Positions 13,464-25,604 of a stretch of 64,000 nt of DNA are shown one piece after another (the stretch's first letter is position 1; every line of letters begins with the position of its first letter). The stretch is from Calendula officinalis. Lineage: Eukaryota; Streptophyta; Magnoliopsida; Asterales; Asteraceae. Where the stretch lies: positions 19,640,977-19,704,976 of the forward strand of contig OY970828.1 of NCBI GenBank assembly GCA_963853835.1, given 5' to 3'. Below the pieces are notes generated by a model. It worked only from the letters and a program-made list of their open reading frames with translations, was not told the origin of the DNA and ran no database searches. A program made the position numbers and the translations under genes.

Positions 13464-14884
13464 TTGGATATTGAAGAGTTCGGGCAGAAGAGGGATGTTC
13501 GGGCCGAAGTGGTGTTCGGGCCGAAATGGGATGTTCGGGACGAAGTGGTGTTCGGGCCGAAGTTCGGTGTTCGGGCCGAGGATAATGTTCGGGCCGAGGT
13601 TGAAGTTCGGGCCGAGGTCGGAGTTCGGGCCGAGGTTGAAGTTCGGGCCGAGGTTGAAGTTCGGGCCGAAAATGATGTTCGAGCCGGGAACAGTGAAGAG
13701 TTCGGGCCGAACTTGTTCTTCGCAGTGACGAATGAACCAGCTATTTTGGTTACTCGTGGGCATGAAACGGACACCCGAGCTGAAAGTTATGAATGTTTTA
13801 GTATAACACCTTTTGTCACACAATCTTGGATATTGAAGAGTTCGGGCCGAAGAGGGATGTTCGGGCCGAAGTGGTGTTCGGGCCGAAGTGGGATGTTCGG
13901 GCCGAAGTGGTGTTCGGGCCAAAGTTCGGTGTTCGGGCCGAGGATGATGTTCGGGCCGAGGTTGAAGTTCAGACCGAGGTCGGAGTTCGGGCTGAGGTTA
14001 AAGTACGGGCCGGGTTGAAGTTCGGGCCGAAAATGAAGTTCGGGCCGGGAACAGTGAAGAATTCGGGCCGAACTTGTTCTTGGCAGTGACGAACGAACCA
14101 GCTATTTTGGTTACTCGTGGGCGTGAAACGGACACCCGAGCTGAAAGTTATGAATGTTTTAGTATAGCACCTTTTGTCACACAATCTTGGATATTGAAGA
14201 GTTCGGGCCGAAGAGGGATGTTCGGGCCGAAGTGGTGTTCGGGCCGAAGTGGGATGTTCGGGCCGAAGTGGTGTTCGGGCCGAAATGGGATGTTCGGGCC
14301 GAAGTGGTGTTCGGGCCGAAGTTCGGTGTTCGGGCCGAGGATGATGTTCGGGCCGAGGTTGAAGTTCAGGCCGAGGTCGGAGTTCGGGCCGAGGTTGAAG
14401 TTCGGGCCGAGGTTGAAGTTCGGGCCGAAAATGAAGTTCGTGCCAGGAACAGTGAAGAGTTCGGGCCGAACTTGTTCTTGGCAGTGACGAACGAACCAGC
14501 TATTTTCGTTACTCGTGGGCGTGAAACGGACACCCGAGCTGAAAGTTATGAATATTTTAGTATAGCACCTTTTGTCACTCAATCTTGGATATTGAAGAGT
14601 TCGGGCCGAAGAGGGATGTTCGGGCCGAAGTGGTGTTCGGGCCGAAGTGGGATGTTCGGGCCGAAGTGGTGTTCGGGCCGAAGTGGTGTTCGGGCCAAAG
14701 TTCGGTGTTCGGGCCGAGAATGATGTTCGGGACGAGGTTGAAGTTCGGGCCGAGGTTGAAGTTCGGGCCGAGGTTGAAGTTCGGGCCGGGAACAGTGAAG
14801 AGTTCGGGCCTAACTTGTTCTTGGCAGCGACGAACGAACCAGCTATTTTGGTTACTCGTGGGCGTGAAACGGACACCCGAGCTG

Positions 14885-14889
14885 AAAAT
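14885..14889. other. Satellite A / satellite B junction
   Basis: Satellite A reads gacacccgagctgaaaat and passes directly into satellite B at atggatacttatagg. The bases aaaat belong to both repeats, so the exact join is ambiguous over five positions. There is no intervening unique sequence or transposon end. The satellite A conserved block is cut in its middle. Confidence 0.9.
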
Positions 14890-17800
14890 GGATACTTATA
14901 GGTTATTGGACATAGCTAGTGGTTATAATGGTTCACGGGCCATTTGTTTGGGCTATGGACGCTAATTACGGTTTAACAAGGATACTTATAGGTTATTGGT
15001 CAAAGCTAGTAGTTATAATGCTTCACGGGCCATTCGTATGTGTAATGGACACCAAATAATGTTTAAAATGGATACTTATAGGTTATTGGTCTTAGCTAGT
15101 GGCCAAAATCGTTCACGGGGCATTCGTATGAGTTCTAGACAGCAATTACAGTTTAAAAAATGGATATATGCGTTAGTGGTCTTAGCTAGTTGTCAAAATC
15201 GTCCACGGGGAATTCGTGTGGGTTCTAGACACCAATTACAGTTTAAAAAATGGGTACTTATAGGTTATTGGTCATAGTTATTGGTTATAATGGTTCACGG
15301 GCCATTCCTATGGGCTATCGACGCTAATTACGGTTTAACAAGGATATTTATAGGTTATTTGTCGAAGCTAGTGATTATAATGGTTCACGGGCCATTCGTA
15401 TGGGTAATGGACACCAATTAAGGTTTAAAAAGGATACTTATAGGTTTTTGGTCATAGCTAGTGGTCAAACTTACTCACGGGGCATTCGTATGGGTTCTAG
15501 ACACCAATTACAATTTAAAAAATGGATACTTATAGGTTATCGGTCATAGCTAGTGGTTATAATGGTTCACGGGACATTCGTACGGGTAATGGACACCAAT
15601 TAAGGTTTAAAATTGATACTTATAGGTTATTGGTTGAAGCTAGTTGTTACAATGGTTCACGGGCCATTCGTATGTGTAATGGACACCAATTAATGTTTAA
15701 AATGGATACTTATAGGTTAGTGGTCATAACTAGTGGTCAAAATCATTCACGGGGCATTCGTATGGGTTCTAGACACCAATTACAGTTTAAAATATTGATA
15801 CTTATAGGTTATTGGTCATAGCTAGTGGTTATAATGGTTCACGGGCCATTCGTATGGGCTATGGACGCTAATTACTGTTTAACAAGGATACTTATAGGTT
15901 ATTGGTTGAAGCTAGTTGTTATAATGGTTCACGGGCCATTCGTATGTGTAATGGACACCAATTAATGTTTAAAATGGATACTTATAGGTTAGTGGTCATA
16001 ACTAGTGGTCAAAATCGTTCACGGGGCATTCGTATGAGCTCTAGACACGAATTATAGTTTAAAAATGGATATATAGGTTATTGGTCATAGCTAGTAGTCA
16101 AAATCGTTCACGGGGCATTCGTATGGGTTCTAGATACCAAATACAGTTTAAAAAATGGATACGTATAGGTTATTCGTCATAGCTATTGGTTATAATGGTT
16201 CACGGGCCATTCGTATGGGCTATGGACGCTATTTTCGGTCTAACAAGGATACTTATAGGTTATTGGTCGAAGCTAGTGATTATAATGGTTCACGGGCCTT
16301 TCTTATGGGTAATGGACAACAGTTAAGGTTTAAAATGGATACTTATAGGTTATTGGTCATAGCTAGTGGTCAAAATCGTTCACGGGGCATTCGTATGGGT
16401 TCTGCACACCAATTACAGTTTAAAAAATGGATACTTATAGGTTATTGGACATAGCTAGTGGTTATAATGGTTCACGGGCCATTTGTTTGGGCTATGGACG
16501 CTAATTACGGTTTAACAAGGATACTTATAAGTTATTGGTCGAAGCTAGTAGATATAATGGTTCACGGGCCATTTGTATGTGTAATGGACACCAATTAATG
16601 TTTAACATGGATACTTATAGGTTATTGGTCGTAACTAGTTGTCAAAATCATTCATGGGGCATTCGTATCAGTTCTAGACACGAATTACAGTTTAAAAAAT
16701 GGATATATGGGTTATTGGTCATAGCTAGTGGTCAAAATCGTTCACGTGGCATTCGTATGGGTTCTAGATACCAATTACAATTTAAAAAATGGATACTTAT
16801 AGGTTATTGGTCATAGCTATTTGTTATAATGGTTCACGGGCCATTCGTATGGGCTATGGACGCTAATTACGGTTTAACAAGGATACTTATACTGTATTGG
16901 TCGAAACTAGCGGTTATAATGGTTCACAGGCCATTTGTATGGGCTATGGACGCTAATTACGGTTTAACAATGATACATATAGGTTATTGGTCATGGCTAT
17001 TGGTTATAATGGTTCACCGGCCATTCGTATGGGCTATGGACGCTAGTTAGGGTTTAATAAGGATAGTTATAGGTTATTGCTCGAAACTAGTGGTTATAAT
17101 GGTTCACGGGCCATTCTTATGGGTAATGGACAACAATTAAGGTTTAAAATGGATACTTATAGGTTATTGGTCATAGCTAGTGGTTAAAATCGTTCATGGG
17201 GCATTCGTATGGGTTCTAGACACCAATTACAGTTTAAAAAATCGATACTTATAGGTTATTGGTCATAGCTAGTGGTTATAATGGTTCACGGGGCATTCGT
17301 ATAGGCTATGGACGCAAATTACGGTTTAGCAAGGATATTTATAGGTTATTGGTCGAAGCTAGCGGTTATAATGGTTCACGGGCCATTCGTAAGGTCTATG
17401 GACGCTAATTACAGTTTAACAAGGATACTTATAGGTTATTGGTCGTAGCTAGTGGTTATAATGGTTCACGTGCCATTCGTATGGGTAATGGACATGAATT
17501 AAGGTTTAAAGTGGATACTTATAGGTTATTTCTCGAAGCTAGTGGTTATAATGGTTCACGGGTCATTCGTATGGGTAATGGACTCATATTAAGGTTTAAA
17601 ATGGATACTTATAGGTCATTGGTCTTAGCTAGTGGTCAAAATCGTTCACGGGGCATTCGTATGGGTTCTAGACACCAATTACAATTTAGAAAAATGGATA
17701 TTTATAGGTTATTGGTCATAGCTAGTGGTTATAATGGTTCACGGGCCATTCCTATGGGTTATCAACACCAATCACAGTTTAAAAAATGGATACTTATAGG

Positions 17801-19587
17801 TTATTGGTTATAGCTAGTGATTATAATGGTTCACGGGCCATTCGTATGTGTAATGGACACCAATTAATGTTTAAAATGGATACTTATAGGTTAATGGTCT
17901 TAGCTAGTGGTCAAAATCATTCACGGGGCATTCGTATGAGTTCTGGACACCAATTACAGTTTAAGAAATGGATATTTATAGGTTATTGGTCATAGCTAGT
18001 GGTCATAATGGTTCACGGGCCATTTGTATGGGTTATCAACACCAATTACAGTTAAAAAAATGGATATTTATAGGTTTTTGGTTATAGCTAGTGATAATAA
18101 TGGTTCACGTGCCTTTCTTATGGGTAATGGACAACAATTAAGGTTTAAAATGGATACATATAGGTTATTGGTCATAGCTAGTGGTCAAAATCGTTCACGG
18201 GGTATTCGTATGGGTTCTGCACACCTATTACAGTTTAAAAAATGGATACTTATAGGTTATTGGACATAGCTAGTGGTTATAATGGTTCACGGACCATTTG
18301 TTTGGGCTATGGACGCTAATTACGGTTTAACAAGGATACTTATAGGTTATTGGTCGAAGCTAGTAGTAATAATGGTTCACGGGACATTTGTATGTGTAAT
18401 GGACACCAATTAATGTTTAAAATGGATACTTATAGGTTATTGGTCGTAGCTAGTGGCCAAAATCATTCACGGGGCATTCGTATGAGTTCTAGACAACAAT
18501 TACATTTTAAAAAATGGATATATGCGTTATTGGTCATAGCTATTTGTCAAAATCGTTCACGGGGCATTCGTGTGGGTTCTAGACACCATTTAGAGTTTAA
18601 AAAATGGGTACTTATAGGTTATTGGTCATAGCTATTGGTTATAATGGTTCATGGGCCATTCGTATGAGCTATGGACGCTAATTACGGTTTAACAAGGATA
18701 CTTATAGGTTATTGGTCGATGCTAGTGATTATAATGGTTCACGGGCCATTCGTATGGGTAATGGACACCAATTAAGGTTTAAAATAGATACTTATAGGTT
18801 TTTGGTTGAAGCTAGTTGTTATAGTGGTTCACGGGCCATTCTTATGTGTAATGGACACCAATTAATGTTTAAAATGGATACTTATAGGTTAGTGATCATA
18901 GCTAGTGGTCAAAATCGTTCACGGGGCATTCGTATGAGCTCTAGACACGAATTACAGTTTAAAAATGGATATATAGGTTATTGGTCCTAGCTAGTGGTCA
19001 AAATCGTTCACGGGGCATTCGTATGGGTTTTAGATACCAAATACAGTTTAAAAAATGGATACGTATAGGTTATTCGTCATAGCTATTGGTTATAATGGTT
19101 CACGGGCCATCCGTATGGGCTATGGACGCAAATTACGGTTTAAGAAGGATACTTATAGGTTATTGGTCGAAGCTCGTGATTATAATGGTTCACGGGCCTT
19201 TCTTATGGGTAATGGACAACAATTAAGGTTTAAAACGGATACTTATAGGTTATTGGTCATAGCTAGTGGTCAAAATAGTTCACGGGGCATTCGTATGGGT
19301 TCTGCACACCAATTACAGTTTAAAAAATGGATACTTATAGGTTATTGGACATAGCTAGTGGTGATAATGGTTCACGGGCCATTTGTTTGGGCTATGGACG
19401 CTAATTACGGTTTAACAAGGATACTTATAGGTTATTGGTCGAAGCTAGTAGTTATAATGCTTCACGGGCCATTCATATGTGTAATGGACACCAATTAATG
19501 TTTAAAATGGATACTTATAGGTTATTGGTCTTAGCTAGTGGCCAAAATCGTTCACGGGGCATTCGTATGAGTTCTAGACAGCAATTA
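14889..19587 (+). repeat. Satellite B array, block 1 (diverged type)
   Basis: About 52 tandem monomers of 90-93 bp fill this block, each beginning ggatacttataggttattgg. The middle reads ggttcacgggccattcgtatg and the end is tttaaaa or tttaacaag. Several monomer classes alternate, told apart by their ends (gggctatggacgc, gtgtaatggacacc, gggttctagacacc). Some segments recur about 2,900 bp apart (16155/19055 and 16535/19435). The block is less regular than blocks 2 and 3. It stops inside a monomer at the edge of the gypsy composite. Confidence 0.95.
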
Positions 19588-20744
19588 CATGGGTGTAAAA
19601 CACTCATGGTAAACTTGTAATCAATGTGTACAAGTTGGATTTCGGTTTTATGGATAGAAATCTTGAACTAGGGTTTGAGATTTCCACCAAGTGGTATGAA
19701 CTTGCTGGTTGGGAATGTTAAGATGGATTATCTAGTAGCTAGTTATGGTTTATGATTAGATTTGTGATGATTTTGATGATAGGTCAAGAAGGAGTTGAGA
19801 TTGGAAGTACTTCTTTGATTAAGAAGTAAAGATTGTGTTGATTTACACAAGTATTGGATAGCATTGCTAAGGTGAGTACATGTGATCTTTTATGAGTACA
19901 TAGGAAAATGATTTCAATGACTAAAATGATTAAAAGAGTCTTTATTGGATAAACGTTTTTGATAAAGAAATTGATTGTAATGTTTATATGCCATGAAATG
20001 ATTTGTGACATTGACTTGTTAAATTGATGATTGATTTGGAGCTAAGGCTCATGTTGATGACCAATTATGTGTTAGTCAAATTATCCGGAAACGATATGCC
20101 ATTCGTGGGGGAGTAGAGATTACTACTTGGGGCGGTACCTCCCTGCGCAAGGGTAGTATATCTAAGTGAACGATAACCCGAAATTCGGGGGACTATGATA
20201 ACCCGATAAAAAGGGGGATTACGATAACCCGCGGGACGGGGGAGTGATGATCTCGGTAAGTTTGGGAGAACCCCAATTACCATAAGATCTTTTGATGATA
20301 ACCCATATCGGGGGAGTTGCTTCGGGATGACCCGTTGCGTATGTGTGAGCTTAGGGCAAGCTCGAGATTTTGTTGGACTTATGTGCAATTTGATAATCAT
20401 CTTATTGTTATTATTTTGATGCATTTAATTATGACCGGGTCTAAAACCCATGTTTCTCACGAGACAATTTTGTCTCACGTACTACGTTTTCTTTTATGTC
20501 TATGTACTCAGGTTCGGGAGCTAAGGATTAGGCGGCCCGTAGTGATAGCATTTGGATGATTAGCTCGGTGTACCACTTGATTCCCTAGACTATTGTTTTT
20601 TATATATATTTGTAACACCGGTTTTGGCACTCTCTAATTATTCAAATGTTTTATTTCAAACCATATCTTGGTTATTGTGGATTTTTAAATGTTAAACTTG
20701 TTATTTAAAAAGTTTAAATTATTTTGAAAAATCGGTGTGTTACA
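19588..20744 (+). repeat. Truncated 5' LTR of the gypsy element
   Basis: It aligns to 26182-27337 of the full LTR with roughly 15 substitutions and a 1-bp indel (counted by eye, about 98.7% identity). The first ~577 bp of the LTR, including the TATA box, are missing. The join to satellite B falls at caattaca/tgggtg with two shared bases. It ends in TGTTACA just before the primer-binding site. The part from 20100 to 20300 holds a short repeated gataacccg motif in a G/C-rich setting. Confidence 0.93.
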
Positions 20745-20747
20745 ACT

Positions 20748-20759
20748 TGGTATCAGAGC
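20748..20759 (+). promoter_or_regulatory. Primer-binding site (initiator Met-tRNA)
   Basis: TGGTATCAGAGC lies three bases after the LTR end. This is the standard complement of the 3' end of plant initiator Met-tRNA used to prime minus-strand DNA synthesis. Confidence 0.95.
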
Positions 20760-20967
20760 ATTAGTCTAAGTGAATTAGGTTGGTTACCCACCCTAGACTT
20801 AGACTTTGCTTTTGGGACATTATGTTCTATAGGAAGTTAGGTTGACCTTTAAGATATAGGGTTGACCATTGAGGGAATTGTTTTAAATCGAGCTATTCTT
20901 ATGTTTAATTTTGACTTTTTAGTCAACTTATTAGATTCTAATTGGGTTGACATCTTGTTATAGTAAG

Positions 20968-23900
20968 ATGGCTAGAACGAGAAGTGGTCGAATAGTGGAT
21001 GGAGAACAAGCTTCAACTGTGAATCCAGATGGGAATGGATTGGCCAATTCGGGTATCGGGAATAACCATACTCCGGTAACAATGGAGGCCATTCAATCCA
21101 TGCTCACCAATATGAGAAATGTTATGCAACAAGATGTTAACCGGATCATAAATGATCGGTTGAACTTGGGAGGTGATGAAGACGAAAGGGAGGAAGAAGA
21201 ACGTCTCTTTGAGGAGGAGAGGGAGGAAAGTGAAGATTCCCCTCAACTCACTAAGACCAAGTCAACGGGAAACACCAACCCGACCGAGAAATCCTCCAAT
21301 GGGGAAAGTGGTGAAGAGAGAAAGGTTGAACGTGAAGGATGTTCTTACAAGACGTTCCTTGCTTGCCGTCCCGACTTCTATCTCGGGAGTACGAAACCGA
21401 AAGTGACGGTTCGATGGATTCGAGAAACGGAACGTGTGCTTGAGAGTAGCAAGTGCAAGGAGGAAGACATGGTGACTTATGCCTCACGTTTGTTCAAAGA
21501 TGATGCTCTTACATGGTGGGACACCATGTATGAAACCTTGGGGAAGAAAGCCATTTACAAGATGTCGTGGGATGAGTTCACTAGGAGACTAAAAGAGAAG
21601 TATTGTCCCGAAAGGGAGTTGGAGGAGTTGTTGGAAGAGTTCTTGCACTTCAAGAAAGACAATTTGACCTTGGATGAGTATACCAAGAAGTTCACGGGAT
21701 ACCTCCCGTTCGTGTCAAGTACTTACCCAACCGAACGTAGTCGTGTGGTTCGGTTTGCCAATGGGTTACCATGGGAGTATGAGCTCGAAGTGAAGAGGGC
21801 AACCACTCTTGATGAGGCGATCAATGTCGCCCGAAGTGTTGAAAAAGTTAGCAAGAGAAGAGTGCAAGAGAGATCGGTTGGTAATGAGAAGAGGAAGTTT
21901 GAAAGCTTTTCGGGGCCATCCAAAAAGAGCAAGTTTGCCCCGAGCGGGTCGAAACAAGGAAGTGTTGGTGGATGGAGGAAGTGTGGAAGGGACCACAAAG
22001 GAGAATGCAAGGCGGATTCTAATGGTTGTTTCAAATGTGGTCGTTTTGGCCACAAGGCTAGAGATTGCAAGGTTAAAAGCCTTGATGAGATTGAATGTTT
22101 CTCGTGTCACAAGAAGGGGCACTATAGTAATGTATGCCCAAAGAAGGGAACCAAAATGATGGTGTCGGCCGCCCACAAGAAACCGGAGCCGTCGAAAGTC
22201 AAGGGGCGTGCCTTCCAACTCACGTGTGAAGAAGCCAAGGAGACTCATGATGTCGTCTCAGGTACCTTATTCATAAACTCCATACCCACTTATGTGTTGA
22301 TTGATTCGGGTTCTACTTATTCTTTCGTGTCTCATGAATTTGGTGCTAAGTTTAAGGTTCCACTAGAATTACTTGATGAATTGTATGAAATGGAAGTAGC
22401 CGATGGGAAAACCTCTATGGTTCAACATGTCTATAGAAATTGTGAGTTGAAAATCGATAACAAGAAGTTTAAGGTTGATTTGATGCCTATGGGAATTAAG
22501 GCTTTTGATGTAATTATTGGGATGGATTGGTTGGGAATCCACCAAGCCAAGATTTTATGTGGGAGGAAGTTAGTGTCGATTAAATCTCCCGAAAATGAAA
22601 AGGTGTACATCTATGGGGAAAGGAGGCATCGTATGCCAAACTTGTTAACTGCAATTAAGGCAAGAAAATGTTTAGCGAAAGGTTGTGCATCATTTATAGC
22701 CTATGTCCTAGATGGAAGAAAAGAAAAGAAGACAGTTGAAAATGTGAAGATTATTCGAGATTTTCCCGAAGTTTTTCCCGATGACTTGCCCGGTTTGCCA
22801 CCGGAGAGACAAGTCGAGTTTCGTATTGATTTAGTCCCGGGGGCGACGCCAATTACCCGAGCCCCGTATCGTCTAGCTCCCACCGAAATGAGAGAGTTGA
22901 TGGCTCAACTTCAAGATTTGCTCGATAAGGGTTTTATTCGTCCTAGCTCGTCACCATGGGGTGCACCGGTTTTATTTGTGAAGAAGAAGGATTGTTCGAT
23001 GAGAATGTGTATCGATTGCCGAGAACTAAACAAGATGACGATTAAGAACCGATATCCTTTGCCAAGGATAGATGATTTATTTGATCAACTTCAAGGAGCC
23101 GATTATTTCTCCAAGATTGATTTGAGATCGGGTTACCATCAAGTTCGTGTCAAAGAAGGTGATACCGAGAAGACGGCCTTTAGAACCCGTTATGGTCATT
23201 ATGAATTTTTAGTTATGCCATTCGGTTTGACGAATGCCCCGGCAATTTTTATGGATCTCATGAATAGGGTTTGTAAACCATTCCTCGATAAATTCCTCAT
23301 CGTATTCATCGATGATATTCTTATTTTCTCCAAAACCGAAGAAGAACATGAAGAACATTTGAGGCAAACTTTGGAAGTCTTGAAACGAGAAAAATTGTAT
23401 GCTAAATTCTCAAAGTGTGAATTTTGGTTGCGGGAAGTTCAATTCTTAGGTCATGTGGTATCTCGAAGCGGGATAAAAGTTGACCCGTCTAAGATCGAGG
23501 CGGTGAAGAATTGGGAAGCACCGAAGACCCCGACCGAAGTTAGGAGTTTTCTTGGGTTGGCCGGTTACTACCGAAGGTTTATTGAAGATTTTTCCCGAGT
23601 GGCGGTCCCACTCACTAGACTAACGAGAAAAGACGTGAAATTTGAATGGGGGAAAAAGCAAGAGGACGCTTTTGCCTTGTTGAAAGAGAAGTTGTGCAAT
23701 GCATCGGTCCTCACTCTACCCGATGGTATGGAAGACTTCGTGGTGTATAGTGACGCCTCGAATAAAGGTCTCGATTGCGTTTTGATGCAAAGGGGAAAGG
23801 TGATAGCTTATGCTTCAAGACAATTAAAGAATTCGGAAGAAAGGTATACAACACATGATTTGGAGTTGGCGGCGATTATTTTTGCCTTAAAGATTTTGAG

Positions 23901-25592
23901 GCATTACTTGTATGGTACAAGGTGTATCTTGTACACAGATCACAAAAGTCTCAAGTATGTGTTTACACAAAAAGACTTGAATATGAGGCAAAGAAGGTGG
24001 ATTGAATTGATTAGTGACTATGATTGTAAAATCGTCTATCACGAGGGGAAGGCCAATGTGGTAGCCGACGCCTTGAGTAGAAAAGTTTATGAAAAACTGG
24101 TTAAGGCTAAGTTAATGCGGATTGATGTAGTATCTAGCTTCATTGAAAGTATAAAGACCGCACAAATGGAAGTGATGGTAAAAGACAAGTATAGACAAGA
24201 GAGATTAGGAAAGAACCAAGTGTTTGAGGAAAATGGTCAAGGGTTGAAAACCGTGAATGGTCGAATTTGGGTCCCGAAATTCGGTGGAAACCGTAAAGTG
24301 TTGTTGAATGATGCTCAAAATTCTAAGTATTCGATTCATCCCGGAAGTACAAAAACTTATCAAGACTTGAAGAAAATTTATTGGTGACCTGGGATGAAGT
24401 CGAGGGTAGCAAAGTTCATATCAAAATGTGCCACGTGTGCACAAGTGAAAGCCGAGCACCAAGTGCCTTATGGTGTTGCACAATCATTACAAATGCCGGC
24501 CGGGAAATGGAATGACATCACAATGGATTTCATTGTTGGTCTCCCAAAGACGAGTGGGAATCATGACGCCATATGGGTGATTGTTGATAGGTTAACGAAA
24601 AGTGCGTTATTCTTAGCTATTAGGGAGACCATGCCATTTGAGAAATTGGCAAAATTGTATGTTGATGAAGTTGTTCGTTTGCACGGGGTACCATTGTCAA
24701 TTGTGTCCGATCGGGATGCAAGGTTTACCTCGAGATTTTGGAGATCACTCCAAGAAGAGTTGGGGACGAAGTTGAGATTGAGCACGGCTTACCATCCGCA
24801 AACGATGGTCAAAGTGAGAGAACGATCCAAACGGTCGAAGATATGTTGAGGTCGTGTGTTTTGGATTTTGGTGGTAAATGGGATGAACATTTACCGTTAG
24901 TTGAATTTTCATATAACAATACTTATCACTCGACCATTAAGATGCCACCGTTTGAGGCTTTATATGGGAGAAAATGTAAGACGCCTTCTTGTTGGTTAGA
25001 GGCGGGTGAGACGAGACTGACGGGTCCCGAGATTGTAAAAATAACGAATGAGAAAATTGGAATAATTCAAAGGAATATGAAAGTGGCACAAGATCGCCAA
25101 AAGAGTTATTCGGGTTTGAAGAAGTGACCCTATGATTTAAATGTCGGTGATATGGTGATGTTAAAGGTGTCGCCATGGAAAGGCGTGATGAGGTTTGGTA
25201 AGAAGGGCAGATTGAGCCCAAGATATGTTGGCCCATTTAAGATTTTGAAACGCGTCGTTTTGCAAGCATTTAAGTTAGAACTTCCACCCGAGTTGCAAGG
25301 TGTCCATGACACCTTCCATGTTAGTAATCTGAATAAATTCTTGGGTGAAGTGGAGAATATTATTCCACTTCAAGATTTGCGGGTCGATGCGCCCAACCGG
25401 TTGATTGAAGAGCCCGAGGCCATATTGGAGGCCCAAACAAAGAAGTTAAGGAATAAAGAAATTGAATTGGTGTTGGTCAAGTGGAAGCATTCCCTTGGAC
25501 CAAATTTGACTTGGGAAGTCAAAGACGAGATCAAGAAACGCTACCCAAATTTTGTAGATTATGATGCGATTCCGAGGACGGAATCCTCTTAA
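20968..25592 (+). pseudogene. Gypsy gag-pol polyprotein, disrupted
   Basis: The start is the ATG at 20968 (MARTRSGR); the frame is open further upstream but without an earlier ATG. Residue numbers count from this ATG. A gag domain covers about 145-255. Two CCHC zinc knuckles are at 354-367 and 377-390. The aspartic protease DSG is at 446-448. Reverse transcriptase has its FIDD motif ending at 783. RNase H acidic residues are D929, E966 and D991. The first frame ends at a TGA (24385-24387) at the start of integrase. Integrase continues from 24388, then a 1-bp deletion near 24804 shifts the frame just after HPQT. A second TGA (25125-25127) interrupts the region between integrase and the C-terminus. 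The last stretch, about 25420-25560, resembles a chromodomain (LVKWKH ... TWE). Codon 24316-24318 reads Q where the integrase zinc finger normally has H. Upstream, 20760-20967 is the untranslated leader. Confidence 0.93.
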
Positions 25593-25604
25593 GGGGTAGA
25601 GAGT
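25591..25604 (+). promoter_or_regulatory. Polypurine tract of the gypsy element
   Basis: The purine-rich aaggggtagagag directly precedes the full LTR and is the expected site of plus-strand priming. It overlaps the final codon of the polyprotein. Confidence 0.8.

Larger units (their letters stand above)
1..14888 (+). repeat. Satellite A array, forward orientation (about 41 monomers)
   Basis: This is a tandem array of complex monomers 325-398 bp long. Each monomer has a conserved block of about 128 bp, running from the tgttcttggcagtgacgaac stretch to cttggatattgaag. It is followed by 10-14 copies of an 18-bp subrepeat with core gttcgggccga. Monomer lengths step by about 18 bp (for example 325, 343, 362, 379, 398), so length variation comes from gain and loss of subrepeats. 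The array is CpG-rich and lacks stop codons in several frames on both strands, so apparent proteins of up to 339 residues are read through it. These have no recognisable domain and I do not call them genes. The window starts inside the array, so its left edge is unseen. Confidence 0.97.

Noticed and set aside
1..14888. Hundreds of open frames in satellite A as possible proteins (for example Arg/Thr/Ser-rich or FGPK-rich)
   Set aside because: They overlap in several frames and on both strands, follow the 18-bp period, have no independent start or domain, and recur in every monomer.
1..14888. CRISPR-like array of short direct repeats
   Set aside because: There are no unique spacers of constant size, the repeats are contiguous, and the context is plant retrotransposons and satellites.
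1..14888. CENP-B-box-like motif in ttcg...cggg stretches
   Set aside because: The spacing and the required internal A do not match; the resemblance comes from the CpG-rich subrepeat.
20100..20300. gataacccg short repeats as a telomere-like array
   Set aside because: Irregular spacing, not a telomere motif, and part of the LTR in both copies.
20065..20424. 119-codon - strand frame in the gypsy LTR, repeated at 26659-27018
   Set aside because: It is antisense within LTR sequence, low in complexity and present only because the LTR is duplicated.
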